From: Pictodentalium vernedei
Taxonomy: Eukaryota > Mollusca > Scaphopoda > Dentaliida > Dentaliidae
Direction of reading: 5' to 3'
DNA length: 64,000 nucleotides
Assembly: GCA_031216915.1 (NCBI GenBank)
Contig: CM062290.1
Span: forward strand, 381,654,718-381,718,717
Positions 43,201 through 55,130 of the stretch are shown one piece after another; within the stretch, counting starts at the first letter, position 1, and each line of letters starts with the position of its first letter. The notes under the pieces are model-generated. The model was not told where the DNA came from. It saw only the letters and a list, made by a program, of their open reading frames with translations, and made no database searches. Position numbers and translations under genes: made by a program.

Positions 43201-44640
43201 TTATAGTGTTGTATACCGGTAGAGAGTTATTATGTTATTATCTTCAGACAATGAACCACTTATATCATTTAGTGTGGGAGTAAGTTCGTGTTCAGAATTT
43301 GTCTGGATCTCGTCCAGTCTTATACTACCCATCATCACTAACAGTCCGACCACCAGTAGCATCATCGCATATGGATGGGATAGCGGCTGTCGTTCTTGTA
43401 CTTGTGGGTTTATCAATTTTTACATTGTTGCTGATGAATTTTGCTAAGAAGTTAGATGCTAGTTGTATTGTGGCACACGAGTTATTAAGTGACGAATCCA
43501 AGTACAATGTTGCACAGTAAAAACAGAGATTTAAAATAGAAGATAATATGTGAAATATAATTTCCAATACACGACCTTGACGGGTGAAGAAAAGTTGTCT
43601 CTGGTTCTGCAGATCGACAGTATTCCACTCAATACAGTTGCGTGGTTATTGCATGCCAAGCAATTTCAGTTAAAGTTTTCATTGCACGCAGAGATATCAA
43701 AGTTATGACCTTTTGCGACTGACCCATATATGCAGGGAATGGTGCGGCGACACATTAGCTTTCATCAATAATTATTATTGTGATACAGATGGGTAATTTG
43801 TTGCCTTATGCCTCAGAGATAACTCTTTATTATGCTAGTAAATTTGTTTATCAAATCAAATGAAGTTACTAAGAGACATAGACTACGCAATTTTAGGTTC
43901 AGGATGGCTGAAAAGCATCCAGTATTAATTTAATAGTAGGTGCCCATCAGCCATTTTGTTTTATCGTTGTATCCATACGCCTCAGATTTTCATTTACACG
44001 TACGTGCATGCTGCAGCGCAGTCCTACAAAAAACCCACCATATAAAATAGCCGCGTAGTATAAACATTGCATTCGATTGAATAAAACTGTTAGGATAAAA
44101 TGCCAAACCAGCCCAAAACATTGGCGGTTATAGAACAAGTCACGAGTGATTTATTAGAATGCGGAAGCAAAATTACTCCCCTTGTTGCGTATGTAAACAT
44201 CGTCTGCTTTGTTTACACATTTTTCGAGAAGTGCGCACCATTTAACTTTTCGTTGAGTTAACTTCCCCAATGACATTTTAGCCTGCCGTGCATAATAAAT
44301 ACGTTATTCGCCTCACCTAATATTGTTTTCTCTTCTCCGTATATGACACTGTATCTGCCAACTGAACGCCCTGTAACTTATAATTCGCCATTACTAAAAG
44401 GGACGTACTGACTGATTATAAAAGCTATCACTTATCACTCGGATATGTTAATTCTAATGAGGCACCGCAAGATATTTTTGGGATTAGAATAGTTTAGAGT
44501 TAATTTCCACATTCGATGGATTACATACTTATGGGATTAATCACTATCTATTCAGCAAGTTTACAATTTTGATCAATCAGTGTAGTTTTGTTTCAGGTTT
44601 GAGTGTCGAGTTCTATCACGTACTAGGAGTACCACAGACA
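43201..44640. other. No confident feature; possible LINE 5' remnant
   Basis: Minus-strand frames at 43,201-43,567 lie where ORF1 or the 5' UTR of the neighbouring LINE would be, but have no motif that I recognise. The rest is AT-rich without features. Confidence 0.4.
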
Positions 44641-44644
44641 TTTC

Positions 44645-44710
44645 GTCCCCTGAGTTTCAATGTGTTCTATGTGCCTGCTGGCACATAGAACACATTGGAA
44701 CTCAGGGGAC
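44645..44710. repeat. Near-perfect palindrome of the CCCCTGAGTTCC family
   Basis: GTCCCCTGAGTTTCAATGTG ... CACATTGGAACTCAGGGGAC, with TATGTGCC TGCT GGCACATA in the middle. Other members are at 17,034-17,099, 49,707-49,771 and, eroded, 8,938 and 14,407. Confidence 0.85.
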
Positions 44711-44835
44711 GATTTGTATACATTTTACAAGTAAAATATACAAGACTGACTAGATTATAAATATGCAATCAAATACCATGTCGGCAGTAACAGATTCCCT
44801 ATCCTTATACAGCAATTAAGCTATCTATTCTACCC

Positions 44836-45218
44836 GGGAGCGCGGTGGCTCAGTACAATGCAATCAAATAAACTGTGCAGGCTGCAAGCCGAGAGGTCCT
44901 CGGTTCGAATCCCACCTCCGGCAACCGCGTTGTGTCCTTGGGCAAGACACTTCATTTCCATTGCCCGCGTGGGGGCACGATGACTCCGTGTACTAAGGCG
45001 TACTGCACGTCGATGGTACGCATGTCTTCAACCAATCTAACCCTGCCTGTGCTGCAGTGCGGAGTTACGATGTTGGGGAGCTGGCAGCTGCTCGTCGTTG
45101 CTCGGTGGTTCTCTCCGGGTATTCCGGCTTCCTCCACCCGTAAAACTGTCACGGTCATGATTAGCCATTGTGCATAAATATGTGACCTTAAACATCAATA
45201 AATAAATAAATAAATAAA
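44836..45218 (+). mobile_element. Complete SINE with tRNA-type head
   Basis: Flanked by a 14-bp duplication TATCTATTCTACCC (44,822-44,835 and 45,219-45,232). The head GGGAGCGCGGTGGCTCAGTA has a B box GGTTCGAATCC at 44,902. The body starts GTTGTGTCCTTGGGCAAGAC; the core CACGTCGATGGTACGCATGT is followed by CTCCACCCGTAAAACTGTCA and an (AATA)n tail. The A-box to B-box spacing is enlarged by an AATGCAATCAAATAA insert that resembles the surrounding repeat field. Confidence 0.92.
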
Positions 45219-45706
45219 TATCTATTCTACCCATTCAATGACTACATCAGACATGACTGTTTAGTATTCTTAGTGCATAGCTTTTACAACTAGATTAGGA
45301 GGGATGGGCTTGATTATTAATATAGATGACTAGTCTCAAAGGAAGTGCGTAATCGTAAGCAATAGCTTTGGGGCACGTCGAACGTACTATTTCTTATTGC
45401 TAAACAGTATTTACGATAACGTACAGAGATGTTAAAATTGGATAACCCAGCATACACCTACCCAGTGATGGCTGTCATGTGGTAAGCAATACCACATTCA
45501 CACTTTTGTATAATGCAATTAAACTTTCTGTTCTATCAATCCATTATAATAGTAGTGCCAAACACGGCTGCTCAACGTTCCGAAAGGAGGACTAATTCAT
45601 AATACTGCCGAGTATATTCAATGATGAGCATAACTGCAACTTTTAGAGTTTAGACTTTTTTTAGATATGATTTGTTGCAGCTAACTGATACATACACAAT
45701 AAAATA

Positions 45707-46020
45707 CAGTTAAAACTAGAAGTCCTGTCACAAATAGTGCGCTTATCTAGGCTTAATTGCGCGTTGGAATGGCGCGCAATTGCCATATCGAATGGCACCC
45801 AAAGCACGGCAGGTTCTCCTGGTTACTCATAGCAAACACATGCAATGTTTCTGCCAATGGACCTCCGGGTTACCTGAAGGTCCATTGGCTTTAACATTGC
45901 TTGTGCACAGGCCATATGTACAGAATTTGATAGCTTTACTGCGGCCACAACGCGTACATTAACGCGCAGATCAACGTGCTATTTGTGCGCATTTTGTGAC
46001 AGGACTACTAGATTTAACTG
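45707..46020 (+). mobile_element. Tc1/mariner-type MITE (intact ends)
   Basis: Termini CAGTTAAAACTAGAAGTCCT and its inverse ending GTTTTAACTG-type (GATTTAACTG here), flanked by TA at 45,705 and 46,021. Inner features: AATTGCCATATCGAATGGC and a TGGACCTCCGGGTTA hairpin. No ORF; it would depend on a Tc1-like transposase. Confidence 0.88.
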
Positions 46021-47684
46021 TACACTCAATGTAAATGCATAGACTTTCGACTAGATTTGTGGATATTGTACCTTACTGTTTGTTACTGTGATCACAACTT
46101 CGTATACAATTTTTAAGTGTGAATGCGGGAAGCCTAAGCCTATCACCACGCAGTCAAATTGTAGCTGTCGAGGATGGGGGTGAGGGTGGGGGCAGCACCA
46201 AATTCCCATTTCTGTATAATGCAATTCGTCTATCTATTCTACCAGTCCACCGTCTGATTCAGACATGACTGCTTAGTATTTCTGAAAGGGAGCGGGAGTG
46301 GGGGAAACTTAATCAATAAGAAAATTATAGCTGTACTTAATGTACTTAAAGATTGTGAGGATACTGTTTATCACTGGTGATTACAATTCACTACAATGAT
46401 CATCAAATAAAGGCTGCTGGATAGAAGGCAGCACACGACCTTGCGATTTAAGGTCTCATGTACCTAACCACTTGCTCATGACATGACATTGTAAAATTCC
46501 TGATGAGGGGCTTAACTTAGACTACTGTAGACTGGACTCAATTGAAATGGTATGGCTGTAACTAAAATATTTTAGAATTATTATAAGTACTGCTTGTTGG
46601 AGATGGTTAAAATTTACAATACAGAATAAACTCAATAAAAGAATATAGCTGTCAGCAGGATATCTTATCATTATTTAAGGTACTGCTGGTAAACAATACT
46701 TTCAGTTCCTGGCATGATTGCTTCAGGTTCATACTGACTGCCTTAGTGCACAATACTGCTGGCAATACTCAAAACGCATAGCTATAACAAGTAGCTTTTA
46801 TAATTGTTTGAAGTACGGTGTGTCACTAATGTTCAATATTTAGATTATAAAATACAATGCAATCAAATAAACTGTTCTACATATCCGCTGGCTGCTTCAA
46901 ACATGGCAACAAACGTTCCTATTAAGAGACCTAATTCATAATAGTACTGACCAGCGCAATGAGAAAAGTAAAAGTATAACTGAATACGTTTAGGATTAAG
47001 TAAAGTTCTGATTGTTACTGATGATCAGTACTTACAATTTATCAATGACATATGGCTAGTTTGATTGCGTTACACGGGAGTGCTAGCCCAGCGCCACCTA
47101 TCTAACCGTTGCCATCACGTGGTTAGTAGTGCCAGGCCACATCACACTGGTTTGAAATTTAAACCGTATACCCCCGATGTGACGGGCAGCACCAGACCCA
47201 CACCCCAGCAACACGCAATCAAACCAATTGTTCTACCTGTTCACTGGATGCTACAGGATCGCTGCAAAGGTTCCTATGGGGGTGGGGAGCAATTCATAAA
47301 ACAGCTGACTAGACCCAATAAGAAATTGTAGCTGTATGTAATAAGTTTAAGATTTATATAAGTTCAGATTGTGGCTTACAGTATAGTAGTAACACACAGT
47401 TAGTTTATCTGCATCACACAAGAGTGCGAGCCTGATGCTACCAGCATATATCCCCCTGCGGCCATCACTTGGCAAGTTAGTGCAAAGCCGCACCAGACTC
47501 GCGCCCCCGCACAATGCAGCCAAACCAGCCACTCAACCTATCCACTGACAGCTTCAAACATGTCGTCTGGACATCACTATAGAATGGGAGTGCGTAGTGG
47601 GTGTGTGGGATAGGAAGCTTAATTCATTATGGAAAGGCCTAGTCTTTAGAGAAGCATGATTTTCAGTTTTAATAATGCTGACTA

Positions 47685-48010
47685 CAGTTAAAACTGAAAG
47701 TCCTGTCATGAAATGCGCACAAATAGCACGTTGATATGCGCGTTGATGTACGCGTTATGGCCCAAGTAAAGCTATCAAATGCTGTACATATGACCAGTGC
47801 ACAAGCAAGGTTTCATAACGCGCAGATCGACGCAGATCGACGGGTAACCGGGAGGTCCATTGGTAGAAACATTGCATGTGTTTGCTATGAGTAACCAGGA
47901 GAACCTGCCGTGCTTAGGATGCCATTCGATATGGCAATTGCGCGCAATTCCAACGAGCACTTAAGCCTAGATAAGCGCACTATTGGCGACAGGACTTCTA
48001 GTTTTAACTG
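47685..48010 (-). mobile_element. Tc1/mariner-type MITE (inverted)
   Basis: Same family, TA at 47,683 and 48,011. The CGCAGATCGA block is locally duplicated (about 47,819-47,838). Confidence 0.86.
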
Positions 48011-48809
48011 TAGATTCAATACGAAAGTATAAATGTAACTAATAAGTTTAAGATTAATTTGAAATCTGGTTGTTACTGATGATCAGTATTTACAATATAT
48101 CAATAACACGTGGTTAGAGTGATAGCATCACTTCGTGACGAGTCTCACCACACTCGCACCCTGCATAATGCAACCAAAACAACCATTCTAAATGTTCATT
48201 GACAGATTTAGATGTGGCTGTTTAAAAGTCCCATAGGTGAGAGGGAGTAGGGGGTTTAATACATAATACTTAAGCATAGACTCAGGGGAAATGTAGATGG
48301 GGATAGTGGCTTTTTACTTATACTGAGTTAAATTTAATTCTGATTTTGACCAACTCCTGAGAAACTAAAAACACAGTTTGTAAATGTGGAGTTCGATATA
48401 AACCCAGATGACATGAAGTTGGTTGAACTTTGTCTCAGAAAGAGATCATTCTGACTATTTGGAAATTGAAAAGTTTTGTTCGCGTGAGTTTCGTTTGTGA
48501 CTTATTTCGACCGGCCATTGTTTATGGTAGATTTGGGTAAAACGGCGAACGCACACCTGTTGGATACAAACAAATTGAACATGGAATAAGATAAATATTC
48601 CTTACTTTTCACGTTGAAACAATACGAACGTACAGGGTTTCTTTTCCATTCAGAATGTGTAACCTAATTTTTAAGATAGACATTGGGGCGTGGTTTATGG
48701 CGAGTTGAAGTGCGTTTTTTTCGGTTCACTGCTTTATGAAAAGATAAAAAAAAGAAATACTTCAGCCAGTCATTTTACCTGAAAGTGAATTAACAGAAAA
48801 AAAGGTTTA

Positions 48810-49111
48810 GAGTTAAAACTAGAAGTCCTGTCATGGTCCGTGCGCTTATCTAAGCTTAACTACGCGTAGGAACTGCGCGCAATTGTCATATCGAATTGCA
48901 ACCAAAGCACGGAAGGTTCTCCTGGTTATTCATAGCAAACACACGCAATGTTTCTGCCAATGGACCTCCGGGTTACCCGGAGGACCATTGGCTGAAACAT
49001 TGCTTGTGAACAGGCCATATGTACAGAATTTGATAGCCTTACTGTGGTCATAACGCGCAGATCGACGTGCTATTTGTGCGCATTTCTTGACATGACTTCT
49101 AGTTTTAACTG
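48810..49111 (+). mobile_element. Tc1/mariner-type MITE
   Basis: Ends AGTTAAAACTAGAAGTCCTG and GACTTCTAGTTTTAACTG. The left terminal CA has mutated to GA; TA follows on the right. The inner hairpin CCTCCGGGTTACCCGGAGG is perfect. Confidence 0.84.
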
Positions 49112-49409
49112 TAATTATATTTTTGTAAATTCAATCGTCCAGGATATATCGGTTGGTCAGAAATGCGAACTGTGGGTTCGCTTTTTCGACCAACAGTAAC
49201 ATTTCAGACGAGTCGATCTAAACATAGGCGATGCAGTATCTAAGGTCTGAACAGGTTCCAGACCATAACAGCGTCGCATTCCTCACAGAGAATCTGAGAG
49301 CTTTACAGTATTCGTTAGCATACACTACACAGAACAGCGAAAATAAAGTGTAAGCTATGCATTTGCATTAGATGTTGGTGACTAAATTTCATAAGAGTTC
49401 TAATATAAG

Positions 49410-50059
49410 TTATTTCCGCCAACATGTATGGTATATGGAGATTTTAAACCTGGATGTCGGTTTTTAAATGAGACATCCAGACATCTCCATATACCATTCA
49501 TGTTGGCGGAGATAATGTTTCTGTCCCGTTTGAAACACAATACAAACATAGTGGAAATAAATTTGTGGACTCATTTCTCCGCTCCATTATCATTTGGACC
49601 AAATTCGTGATAATTATTTTGTTTTTATAATCACAGAAGACAACAGACAGAGTTACACCCCTTGGGTCGTTAAAAACACGAATGAACGGTATTTTGTTGA
49701 CATATCATCCCCTGAGTTCCAATGTGTTCTAAGTGTCTGCTGGTACATAGAACACATTGGTACACAGGGGACGAATCATTTGCTCTTATTTTATTTTTAT
49801 GATTGAATTGTCGGAAATCTGATGATATTTGTGACTATTTTCGGGTTTTTTGGTTCGATTTGTATTTCGAGGCGAGCAAAAGCGGGAAGCTTTCGTTTAA
49901 ACCATATACCCCCGATGTTTCGCGTGCACTTATACCCTGGATGTTGCACGCTCTCATATACCTTGGATGTTGGGTGCATCCTTTGTCATGGCTATTTGTC
50001 CAAGGCATTCTGACCAATAAAAAGGCCCAATTTAATTTATCGGGATATAGGGACAATGA
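49410..50059. repeat. Composite 0.65-kb repeat, second copy
   Basis: Same block order as 16,755-17,425: a foldback element (49,410-49,515), CCCGTTTGAAACACAATA, the palindrome at 49,707-49,771, ACCATATACCCCCGATGTTT and GGGATATAGGGACAA. An internal ATTGAATTGTCGGAAATCTG block is also conserved. No ORF of note. Confidence 0.75.
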
Positions 50060-50340
50060 CAGTTACAACTGGAAGTCCTGCCCTGAATTATCCCGAAATA
50101 GCACGCCACTCTGCACGCTGGCCACCGCGCTAAGACGATAGTAAGACCACCATATTCTGTCAATATGCCCTCTGCACAAGCAATGTTTTAGCCAATGAAC
50201 ATCCGGGTTTAATCCGGAGGTCCATTGACTGAAATATTGTTTGTGCTTTCTATTGATAACCAGGAGAATCTGTCGTGCTTTAGATGTCATTAGTTTGGAA
50301 CTCTTTTCGCGCACATTATTCGCGAAATTATGTCAAAATA
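50060..50340 (+). mobile_element. Tc1-type MITE, diverged
   Basis: Start CAGTTACAACTGGAAGTCCT; the inner ATCCGGGTTTAATCCGGAGG stem and AACCAGGAGAATCTG block remain. The right end is eroded near 50,340. It is the oldest copy. Confidence 0.65.
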
Positions 50341-50879
50341 AGCCTACAGTTCGTGATTGGGCAGGTCTCATAAGAGTTCTATTTAAAGGATTTTCTTCTT
50401 TTTTTTTTGAAAGTGGTAGTGAAAGATCATCTCTTGTTTATATTTGTCGTAAACTTGATATGCTGTGCAAAAACTAAATTTATAAGTTCTGAAAATGATC
50501 CATGTGAGTGGTTAATGTTTAAACTACAGCGAACTGGCCTTTTTGAAATCCTTTGAGAACTTCTATTTAATTTTTCTTGATCAGAACGATCAGTGTGTCC
50601 AACTCGCTTTTTTTAGATTGTTCCACGATAATATTTTCGCCCTGGAGATGGGGGAGGAGGCGGGTGACTGTATAGAACTGACTCTATATGGAACATTTCT
50701 ATTGTTAAGAAATAATTTTCTGAATTTTATAGCGAGCTATTGCGACTAACATGACACTAGTTCTATAAAAAGTGACGAGAAAAGTATTGTTTACTATAGA
50801 AAATTGACATAGAGATCTAGTACGTTGTGGTGACCATCCACCCCGTTCCACCCCGCTCATTGCGAATAAATAGAGAGTA

Positions 50880-51235
50880 ATGAGAGGTGAGGTGAGGGAC
50901 GTTGTACAAACACGAGTGTGCGAATGCGCACGAGTGTTTTACAATATAGTATCTCGTCTTGAATGAATTATTTCACGTAACCAATCCAGTCAAACGATTC
51001 CTCTGTTTATTACTTTACATTATTAACGATAATTATATTATTTAAACCTTTGCCTAACGCAACGGCCAAAAACGGCCAGCGCTATTCTCTAAAATCGCCA
51101 GTTAATTTTCTTTATGTTTTTCATTTTTTGTCTCAAAAACACAGGTAATGACCTCTCGTTGGAACAAGCTCGACGAGACAAAAAATGAAAAAAATTAGTT
51201 ATTCAAAAATATTTGTTTGCAGGTGTCGTCTGCCA
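50880..51235. repeat. Partial copy of 36,290-36,691, with TTAA-family MITE (copy G)
   Basis: GGGACGTTGTACAAACACGA through CATTATTAACGATAATTATA matches 36,294 on. The MITE then begins with TTAA at 51,042 and is missing most of its second arm. Shared flanks mean copies F and G come from one insertion later duplicated together. Confidence 0.78.
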
Positions 51236-51859
51236 AGATTGCGTCAAGTCAATCAACGCTGTAACTTCTCTCGAGCCATGAAGTTTGATGACGTCAAAGC
51301 TGTTACGCCGTACGAAATTTCACGCGGTTTGGGGCTTTTAATGGATCCATGATATCAGATGGCAAAATAGTCCGTCACCGCAAATCTGTATGGAACACGT
51401 GTTCCTCGCGGATTTGTAAATATAAGAGAAAAGTGATAGGCGTGTAATATAGTTGCCAATGCAGACTAGCATTAGGCAGTGTGGGGTAGTATTTCGTTGG
51501 TATAGGGCCGCGCTTTTGAAGGTTTTTGTACAATTTGATAAGTATTAGGTAGTAATGGGCAATGTAACTTGGGTGACATAGTATTGGGTATGAATCGGGT
51601 AAGTAATAGATAGTATATGTTAGTATAGGGTAAGAGTTTTTAACTTTATTGTCCTGGAAGTGAAGCCTGAACCCCACCCACAAACTTTATCTATCTCTCT
51701 GTTTCCCTCCCCCATTCACCCCTACCACTCTTTCTCTCCCTCTCCTTCTCCCCCTCCCTCTCCTCCTGAAATGTAGAATGGCGTAGCATTGGGTAAATAA
51801 ACGTGCTGCACTAAACCCCAGATCATTGAACCATTGAGTTTTCGACGATAAGTACAATT

Positions 51860-54520
51860 ATAAAACTTCTCACTATTAAATTGTTGTTTTATTGTTTATT
51901 ATATACCTGTATATCCGTATTCTGGTAGTGTAGTATTTTCATCACATTGATAACATTACAGTTTGGAATATATTACAGTACTGTGATGATAAAAGTGATA
52001 CTTTTCTGGATTAAATAGCAATCGGGTCGCGTCACACTTGCACGCCATGGGTTGCGATAGCATAAATAACATATTGCGAATGCAATACCAAATCCAGAAA
52101 AAATGATGAGAAAATGACATCTCTAATTAAATGTTTTCTCACGTTTCATTTCCGACTAGTGAGACTCTACAGTACAGTGAGGAGAACAACGGAAAGATAA
52201 TTCCGATTGCATCGCTACTGTGTCGCGATTCGATCATAATTATATGCACACCTTTGTGATCATAAAACTATATGTGTATGTATATAAATATATTGTTTAT
52301 ATTATATTTGTTGTATTAGGTTCTTATCATCAAGGGTTTATTATGAACGGGTATTCTTTTGTTATAATTTTTTTGGTTAATAGGGGGAGTAACACCATTC
52401 AGCAATCGTTTCATATTGCAGTGATCACAGATCGGCATGTTCCGATGTACATAAAGCTGTCGGATGGGGTTATCGATCGAAATAAGTCTCTCAATTTGGG
52501 ACACATATTATAAACAGATTATTTCTTTTTGTTCAACTGAGTTTAGAGTTTAAAGAAATTTTTATCACTTTCAATGGATGATTCAGAACGTTTGTGGCAA
52601 CCCCTTTTGTTGCAACAACCACTTTTTGTTAACGCGGACCATTTTTGTTACAACATTTGCCCACTTTTGTCACAGCTCACCACTTTTGTTACAAAATCAA
52701 CCACTTTTGTTACAACAATTGCCCATTTTTGTAACAGACCAAACTTGCTTACCACTTTTGTTACAACAATCGCCCAGTTTTGTTACAATTATGGTCAGTG
52801 TGAAAAATAAAGTAATCTGCAAGTACTTGGATGTCACCTTCAGTCATGATTATCAAAACCAAAACCTGTTGCATTTGGCCGGTGCCAACATCATATACAC
52901 ATGCGAGCAAGAGTTCTAAAGTTGACTATTTTTGGAAAACTCCAACTTTTTGGGCAACGGGACTGCTGTTTCTTTCCCGGGATTTCGGCCACAGACTCCT
53001 CGGATGAGGCGTATTTTTACTTCATACAGCGATCTCTTGAATGTTACGTGATACGAATTTTCTAAACAGTATGAAAAATTATAAAGCTGCTCACTATTAA
53101 ATTATGGTTTTATTGTTTATTATATACCTGTATATCCATATTCTGGTAGTGTAGTATTTTCATCACATTGTTAACATTACAGTTTGGAATATATTACAGT
53201 ACTGTGAATATAAAGGTGATACTTTTATCGATTAAATCTTGATCGGGTCGCGTCACACTTGCACGCCATGGGTTGCGATAGCATAAATAAAATATTGCGA
53301 ATGCAATACCAAATCCAGAAAAAGAAGAGAAAAATGACATCTATAATTAAATGTTCTCACATTTCATTTCCGACTAGTGAGACTCTACAGTACAGTGAGG
53401 AGAAAAGCGGAAAGATAATTCCGATTGCATCGCTACTGTGTCGCGATTCGATCATAATTATATGTACACCTTTGTGATCATAAAACTATATATGTATGTA
53501 TATAAATATATTGTTTATATTATATTTGTTGTATTGGGTTCTTATCATCAAGGTTTTATTATGAACGGGTATTCTTTTGTCATAATTTTTGTGGTTGAAA
53601 ATATACGAATACTTTATCATATCAACATTGATCTCACTACGTCCCACATGGCACCATATCCGACCACTAAACATCCCGTAACATATTTATTATGTCAGTG
53701 GACAATATCAAGGTTGTACCTTTTTATTAATCTAAACAATGTAAGTGGAGTAACTCCATTCAACAATCGTTTCGTATTGCAGTAATCACAGATCGGTGTC
53801 TTTCGATGTTCATTGAGCTGTCGGGTGGGGTTATCGATAGAAATAAGTTTCCCAATTTGAGACGCATATTATAAACATATTATTTCTTTTTTTCAACTGC
53901 GTTTAGAGTTTAAAGAAATTTTTATCACTTTCAACGGATGATTCAGAACGTTTGTGGCAACCACTTTTGTTACTGTTGCCACTTTTTTACAGCGCACCAT
54001 TTTTGTTACAACATTTGCCCACTTTTGTTACAGCTCACCACTTTTTTACGAAATCAACCACTTTTGTTACAAAATGAGCTCATCACTTTTGTTACAACAA
54101 TCGCCCATTTCTGTAACAGTTATTGTCAGTGTGAAAAATGAAGTAATCAGCAATTCCGTGGACGTGACCTTCAGTCACGATTATCAAAACTAAAACCTGT
54201 TGCGTATGTCCGACATCATATACACATGTGCGCAACATCATATACACATGTGCGCAAGAGTTCTAAAGTTGACTATTTTCTGAAAACTCTAACCTTTAGG
54301 GCAACGGAAAAATAAAGTAATCTGCAAGTACTTGGATGTCACCTTCAGTCATGATTATCAAAACCAAAACCTGTTGCATTTGGCCGGTACCAACATCATA
54401 TACACATGCGAGCAAGAGTTCTAAAGTTGACTATTTTTGGAAAACTCTAACTTTTTGGGCAACGGGACTGCTGTTTTTTCCCGGGCTTTTGGGCACAGTC
54501 TCCTCGGATGAGGGTCTTTT
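51860..54520 (+). repeat. 1.22-kb tandem duplication plus partial third copy
   Basis: 51,860-53,080 aligns with 53,081-54,300, and 54,308-54,520 repeats 52,803-53,010 again. Copy two has an extra 150-base stretch at about 53,597-53,750. Both contain arrays of a CCACTTTTGTTACAA motif (52,606-52,795 and 53,958-54,120). Small open frames in both copies are short and shift between copies, so I call no gene. Confidence 0.85.
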
Positions 54521-54529
54521 TTCTTTATA

Positions 54530-55130
54530 AAGTAATCTCCTGAATGTCTCGCCATTTCTCTTTTTTATCAAAAGAATTGATTTAGTTGAGTCGGGGCTTT
54601 TGTCAATACTCCTTAACCCGTCACCACAGTATTTTAGAATAGCGCGGTGGCCCATTATTAGTATAGCATGTACCCAAATGACCCTGATTACCAGGAGCTT
54701 TGCCGGTGTAGCTAGTGTTAAATTCCCATAGGAACCGGGGCCATTGTCGGTGCAACTGTTGCCGGTGCAAAAGTTCGGCTCCTTGAAGCTAGATCCGATA
54801 AGTGGTGTACCTACTGCATGTGTAGTATACTAAGGTATGTATAGTGATATATGTACGCATGGAGCTATCATCCCCGCTATGGGTACAAATTATGGATAAG
54901 TGATTGAAAATTGATGGGGAAAGTAAGTTTTCTTGAAAATTTTTCCCCGCGAAGCGTTTGACGTTGCTATTGACGTCGTGACGTCATGATACGCACGCGA
55001 CGTCATAGAGATGCTGACCACTGTTATTGTCCACTATACAATCTGACATAACGTTATTCGTGTCAGGGGGTGTCGGACTTGGGGGGGGGGGGGAGGTCTG
55101 GTAGTGGTGGTATATATCCATGTTGGTATA
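54530..55130. other. No gene; contains a run of 13 G
   Basis: Homopolymer G at 55,081-55,093. Nothing else recognised. Confidence 0.5.

Larger units (their letters stand above)
44720..48300. repeat. Decayed tandem repeat field
   Basis: Blocks such as TGTATAATGCAATT, TCTATTCTACC, TTAATTCATAATACT, AATTGTAGCTGTA and GTTACTGATGATCAGTA recur in the same order at irregular distances of several hundred bases. Units are diverged and interrupted by MITEs and a SINE. The period cannot be fixed by eye. No coding gene seen. Confidence 0.55.

Noticed and set aside
44880..44925. tRNA gene
   Set aside because: The B box belongs to a SINE head with target duplications; no complete cloverleaf.
52578..52919. 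113-codon frame in the tandem duplication
   Set aside because: Mostly the TTTTGTTACAA micro-repeat translated; not kept in the other copy.
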